Assembly: GCA_004335635.1 (NCBI GenBank)
Contig: QAXH01006281.1
Location: 39,238 to 103,237 of the forward strand
DNA from: Chloromonas sp. AAM2
Taxonomy: Eukaryota; Chlorophyta; Chlorophyceae; Chlamydomonadales; Chlamydomonadaceae
Direction: 5' to 3'
DNA length: 64,000 bases
Shown here piece after piece: positions 60,453-64,000 of this stretch (its first letter is position 1; every line of letters starts with the position of its first letter). A program made the translations under genes and the position numbers. The notes below the pieces were generated by a model. It ran no database searches, was not told where the DNA came from, and saw only the letters and a program-made list of their open reading frames with translations.

Positions 60453-61539
60453 AAGTTGGTTCCCTCCCTTCTTGTGATTCCGTTCCGTGGCATGTGTCTA
60501 TGGTTGCTGTCGTGACTCTCCAGCCGTGGGACACGGGCAAAAAGCCACCCGGCAGTGGCCCTCCATGCCCTATGCTATGGCCGTATGGTGCCCAAATGTG
60601 AGCTTTGGTTGTTGTGCAGCTGTTGGTGTCAGTTTTACAGAAAGTTCGTGGGTATGCAAGCTTCATGGCTATCCGAGCCTTTTCGCTGTACAAGCATGCA
60701 TGATGAGAACCGGATCAAGCAGGCCTGCAGCCAGAGGTCACTGGCGTGGATATGCTTTCCATTGTCCATAGTGCTTGACGCCATGGCGTGCAGGGCTCTT
60801 GGTCGCGCTCTGTGCAGTCTGAAAGATGTTTCTGACACCACCACCAATTTACAATTACTTTACCGTTTTACCAACAAGTGGAGTTGGTTTATGCCATGCA
60901 GTAGTAGGCTGTCATTTGGGTCAGGACTGATTGGAAGCCACATCAAGGTGTGGCAGTCAGAACGCTGCAGGCAGGTAGCTTTATTTGATTGCTACTGTGT
61001 TGCAAGGGCCTGGCTTGGGTTGCTGCATGGCCCAGCCTTCACTTTACGCAACGATGGCCGCTGGGCTTTGCCATTGCCTGGACTTTTTGTTTACTCAGAA
61101 CCACTGTTCTGGCACCGTGTGGCACATGTTGCTCCAGCCATTATGCATAGCTACACGCGTGGTTTTGACGACACGTCTAGGTTCTGATAACACTTTTTTG
61201 TGGAAGCCTCGCATGTAAAAGCTTCATGTAGAGGTTCCCTGTTTGAGCCAGTCTGTATTACTGGCAACAGGACATGCAGCACCGTTGAATCAGCTCCAAC
61301 AATTGATAGAAGGCAGAAATGAGTTATGAATCATAACTCAACAAGATGACACCATGTGCCAGCATGCGTACCCACGCGCGTCTGCATGCATGTGCTGTGG
61401 GTTGAACTGTAGTCGTGTAGTCGGGCACAGCAAGAATGAAATCGCGATTCAGAATTGCACTCAGAAGTCTTGCCCGCCTATTGAATCGGGTTGCAATTCG
61501 CGCTCGTTCGCGCGGACTCACAATCGTTTGACAGTCATC

Positions 61540-61612
61540 GCTCCCCACAACGGGCACATCAGTCCAGTGGTACCCACAAGAATTGTCCCAGAACTGGCAA
61601 ACTTCTTTTTTC
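61540..61612 (-). mobile_element. MITE-like element, solo right end
   Basis: GCTCCCCACAACGGGCAC, CCAGTGGTACCCACAAG, then AATTGTCCCAGAACTGGCAA, ACTTC and a T-run, collinear with 60360-60440; the left half is absent. Confidence 0.75.
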
Positions 61613-61944
61613 CCAGCTAGAGCTGTGTTGAAATACGCAAGTCAGGAAGTCAATCCTCTGCTAGTCCTGTGCGCGTACGGCTGTGTGCGTTGCTTGCCCG
61701 GCCGCTGTCCCGGCCACATCTGTGAGCGAGGAAGGATTTGTCTTATGTGGCCACTCGCCACTCGGCTGGTCCTGTGCCATCTCTTGCGTGCGATCGTGCA
61801 TGTTGCTCGCCACGGCCACACTCAAGTGAGCAAGGATGTGTGCGTGTCACGTTGTCTTATTTGAACTGGCGTTGTGTAGGGATGCGCTGCCTTGGGATGA
61901 TGCAGTGCATTTGACACTCCGCTAGATGGTTTTCTGATGGTGGT

Positions 61945-62053
61945 GTTGGACAGATGGCATTGGCGTTATGCCACCGGACTTGACGAGAGTCCATCCAGGC
62001 GTCTTGGACTCTCGTCAAGTCCGGTGGCATAACTCCAGTGCCATCTGTCCAAC
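61945..62053. repeat. Near-perfect hairpin, 49-bp arms, 11-base loop
   Basis: Left arm 61945-61993 (starts GTTGGACAGATGGCATTGGC) and right arm 62005-62053 (ends CCATCTGTCCAAC) are reverse complements with two mismatches. The loop is TCCAGGCGTCT. The right arm ends 13 bases before the acceptor-flanked exon at 62067. Confidence 0.97.
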
Positions 62054-62066
62054 AGGTGGTGTGCAG

Positions 62067-63545
62067 GCTGTGACCCGCAAGTATTGGCAGGCCTTACTGG
62101 CCGTTGTCGCAACCCTGGCTGCTGACGGTTGGCAGGCCTGGTGCCCTGGCCGGCAACGGCCCTCGTGCAGGGTTGCGTTTGATACAATCCGTGCAGATGT
62201 GTTCTTGCCGCAGTCCAAGCGCAGGCCGGAAGCAGCAAGGCTAGTGCGTCAGGTACCGGTGTCAGGGCATTTCATGCACCCTTGAACATTTTTACCCACT
62301 TCGTGGTCTGACCATGCAACGGGCGCGTGCCAGGCCAGGATCCGAGGCTGCATTGACCGATGCACAGGTAGGTCTGCTTTTCTGAAGCAAGATGATGGCG
62401 TTGGCCAAATGCTGGGTAGCTCCTCGGCAGGTCCCTGACTGCCTTCATCGCGAGCTGCTGTGCACCAACCGACGTGCAGGACGCGGAGATATCAGAGACG
62501 TCTCCTCTGATGGCACAGAATAATGCACCAAATCGCCCATGGTGGTTGAGTCAAGACCTACAGACCTTTACCAGCGAGGTGCAGGCACTTTTGTCATCTG
62601 GCAACTGCGTCACAGAGCTTCTCTCAGCTGAAGATCGTGTGCCTGCTGATGATCAAACCCACAGTCAGCTACCCGCCAGGTCCTGCCAGCACGGGCACAA
62701 GCACATGCACGGCCATGCCCAACAGCAACACGTTAGCGCATCCAGCCATTGTGGTAGCAGCGCTTGTGTGGCCCAGTACACAGCGGGCGACACACACCTG
62801 ACCTGCCCAATTACACTGGTGAGAATTGTCTCAATACCCCTATGCGATCCTGAGAGGCACCCAGGCCAAAACAGTGGTCAGACCTGGAGTTGGGGCTTGT
62901 ACCATCTTGCTGGCCTATGCCTTGTTGTCCTATGACTTCTCAATGCCTTGTCAACGCCTATGCCTTGTTGTCAATGCCAAGGCTGCGGGCCCTCCGATAT
63001 GGCATTATTTTCGCCTGATGGAGAGTCAGTGGGGTTGCCAGTTCAGTCTTGACAAGACAGGCCAGGCAACTGGCTGCGTGACAGCCTGTCGACTGCCTGG
63101 ACTTATCTTGGTTACATTCTTTGTTGTGTAGGAACCCATGGACGATCCTGTGCAAGCTGCCGACGGGTACACGTATGAGCGGGCGGCCATCGCTCGCTGG
63201 CTGACGGTGCATCACACTAGGTGAGGCCAGTGTGTAAAGTAACCTGTTGAAGCAAATTAACCTTTAAATCCAGGAGGAATGTGAACTTAAGCTGCCTCCA
63301 AACAAATAATTGATGAAGGTTGTTGAGATGCATTTGGAGGTCGCAGTGTACGGCTTGCAATGAGTCCTCACTGTTCTCTGTTGCTGGCTGCTCTTGCAGT
63401 CCAATGACCAATCTGCCCATGCCCCACAAGGAGCTGATTCCCAATCCTGCGCTGCGCTCGCCCATTTTGGGGCAGCATAGCGTGGACGGCATACCATCCG
63501 AGGCCGTAATCCCACTGATAATGGTTCGACCGATGGCATGCTCGA
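62067..63545 (+). CDS. U-box E3 ubiquitin ligase (incomplete model)
   Basis: Recognised exons: 62067-62252 (AVTRKYWQALLAVVATLAAD...), 62480-62818, 63132-63220 and 63400 onward. The U-box is split over the last three: DTHLTCPITL|EPMDDPVQAADGYTYERA, AIARWLTVHHT|SPMTNLPMP and HKELIPNPALRSPIL. It contains the family's CPIT..MxDPV..ADG.TYER..I..WL and SPMTN..L.HK.L.PN..L signatures. U-boxes bind E2 enzymes without zinc and transfer ubiquitin. The exon ahead of the U-box is Ser/His/Gln-rich (GHKHMHGHAQQQHV). An extra exon around 62265-62359 (to LTDAQ) is open but cannot be joined in phase. No start is located, and the end is uncertain: the last frame runs on through a MITE-like end at 63627 to a stop near 63742. 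The end given marks where recognisable sequence stops. Confidence 0.8.
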
Positions 63546-63626
63546 GGAACGATCACCATGTGTATGGCGACAGGCACGTGGCACAGAGACACTCATGGAG
63601 CCATTGCGTGTGTGACTTGTCAAGTC

Positions 63627-63690
63627 TAAAAAAAAGAAGTTTGCCAGTTCTGGGACAATTTTGGGACTGGCATTTAAACCAGTGTGGGTC
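63627..63690 (+). mobile_element. MITE-like element, left end
   Basis: AAAAAAAAGAAGTTTGCCAG, TTCTGGGACAATTTTGGGAC and TGGCATTTAAACCAGTGTGG match the left end of 60209-60452. No right end is seen before the window ends. Confidence 0.75.
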
Positions 63691-63941
63691 CGTGCACTCA
63701 GTATGTCCAACCTCCTTCTCCTGTTCGCGCCTGTCTGGGTAGGCGCGATTTGGACTAAAGGTGGTGTGCTGACTCAGCTTCTCAGGAAAACTGTTCCGTC
63801 GTCTCCGGTTTGTGCGCAGAGCCCCGAGATTGATGCGGAGTGCTGACGAATATAATCGCAAGCTTTAGCCATTATCGCATACAGGCCACTATGCAATTCG
63901 AATTCAACAATGTGTATCCAGCTCTTAGAGCACACAATGTG

Positions 63942-64000
<59 letters not shown>
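63942..64000. repeat. (ATC)n microsatellite running off the window
   Basis: About 19 or more CAT/ATC units, uninterrupted to the last base; total length unknown. Confidence 0.97.

Larger units (their letters stand above)
59525..61944. other. Region between the DnaJ and U-box genes
   Basis: Holds the DnaJ 3' flank, one full MITE-like element (60209-60452), one solo end (61540-61612) and probably unrecognised 5' exons or upstream sequence of the U-box gene. An uninterrupted 210-codon frame at 60555-61187 shows no recognisable domain. Confidence 0.45.

Noticed and set aside
60555..61187. 210-codon plus-strand frame
   Set aside because: No start context, no domain, Cys/Trp/Leu-rich composition unlike neighbouring genes and no sign of splicing. 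Probably chance, although it could hide a 5' exon of the U-box gene.

Overview
This is eukaryotic nuclear DNA. Genes are intron-dense with GT-AG junctions, predicted proteins include a chloroplast transit peptide and organellar carriers, and microsatellites, MITE-like elements and two runs of N are present. Gene content and style (plastid 2-oxoglutarate/malate translocator, membrane-anchored ubiquitin-fold protein, plant-type succinate/fumarate carrier, Ala/Gln-rich exons) point to a green alga, probably a chlamydomonadalean chlorophyte. I cannot name the species from the sequence alone. Exon coordinates below were read by hand: splice sites were chosen for GT/AG and for conservation of reading phase, and phase is consistent within each listed gene except where stated.

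Layout. (1) <1-6787 (+): Ca2+-regulated mitochondrial carrier (EF-hands plus three carrier repeats), 5' end outside the window; three of its exon/intron boundaries carry tandem duplications, one expanded into a 31-bp minisatellite. (2) 6788-10697: no confident gene. (3) 10698-11735 (-): single-exon kinesin-light-chain-like TPR protein. (4) 11736-15439: no confident gene, one N gap and ~70-bp repeats. (5) 15440-29784 (-), perhaps starting at 30541: very large gene (~3,670 residues) with one 5.8-kb exon of disordered, repeat-containing sequence; flanking exons tentatively resemble the NAP1/NCKAP1 (HEM) family. (6) 30813-35484 (+): secreted/lysosomal di-N-acetylchitobiase (GH18). (7) 35880-36600: two broken TPR-gene copies abutting head-to-head, i.e. 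a long palindrome. (8) 38104-44200 (-): plastid 2-oxoglutarate/malate translocator. (9) 44794-46973 (-): METTL13/EEF1AKMT4-type methyltransferase. (10) 47732-50514 (+): mitochondrial succinate/fumarate carrier. (11) 52706-53331 (-): membrane-anchored ubiquitin-fold protein, divergent from (12) 53613-59524 (+): DnaJ protein with DnaJ-X domain. (13) 62067->63500 (+): U-box E3 ligase, incomplete, preceded by a 49-bp-arm hairpin. The window ends in an (ATC)n tract.

Threaded through introns and intergenic DNA is a family of short non-coding elements whose termini share the core TTTGCCAGTTCTGGGACA next to an A-run; three clear inverted pairs, one probable pair, and several solo ends are present. 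There is no operon-like logic: neighbours are ordinary housekeeping genes. The most notable unexplained structures are the TPR palindrome, which could yield hairpin RNA matching the intact TPR gene 24 kb away, the splice-boundary duplications in the carrier gene, and the giant repeat-bearing exon.
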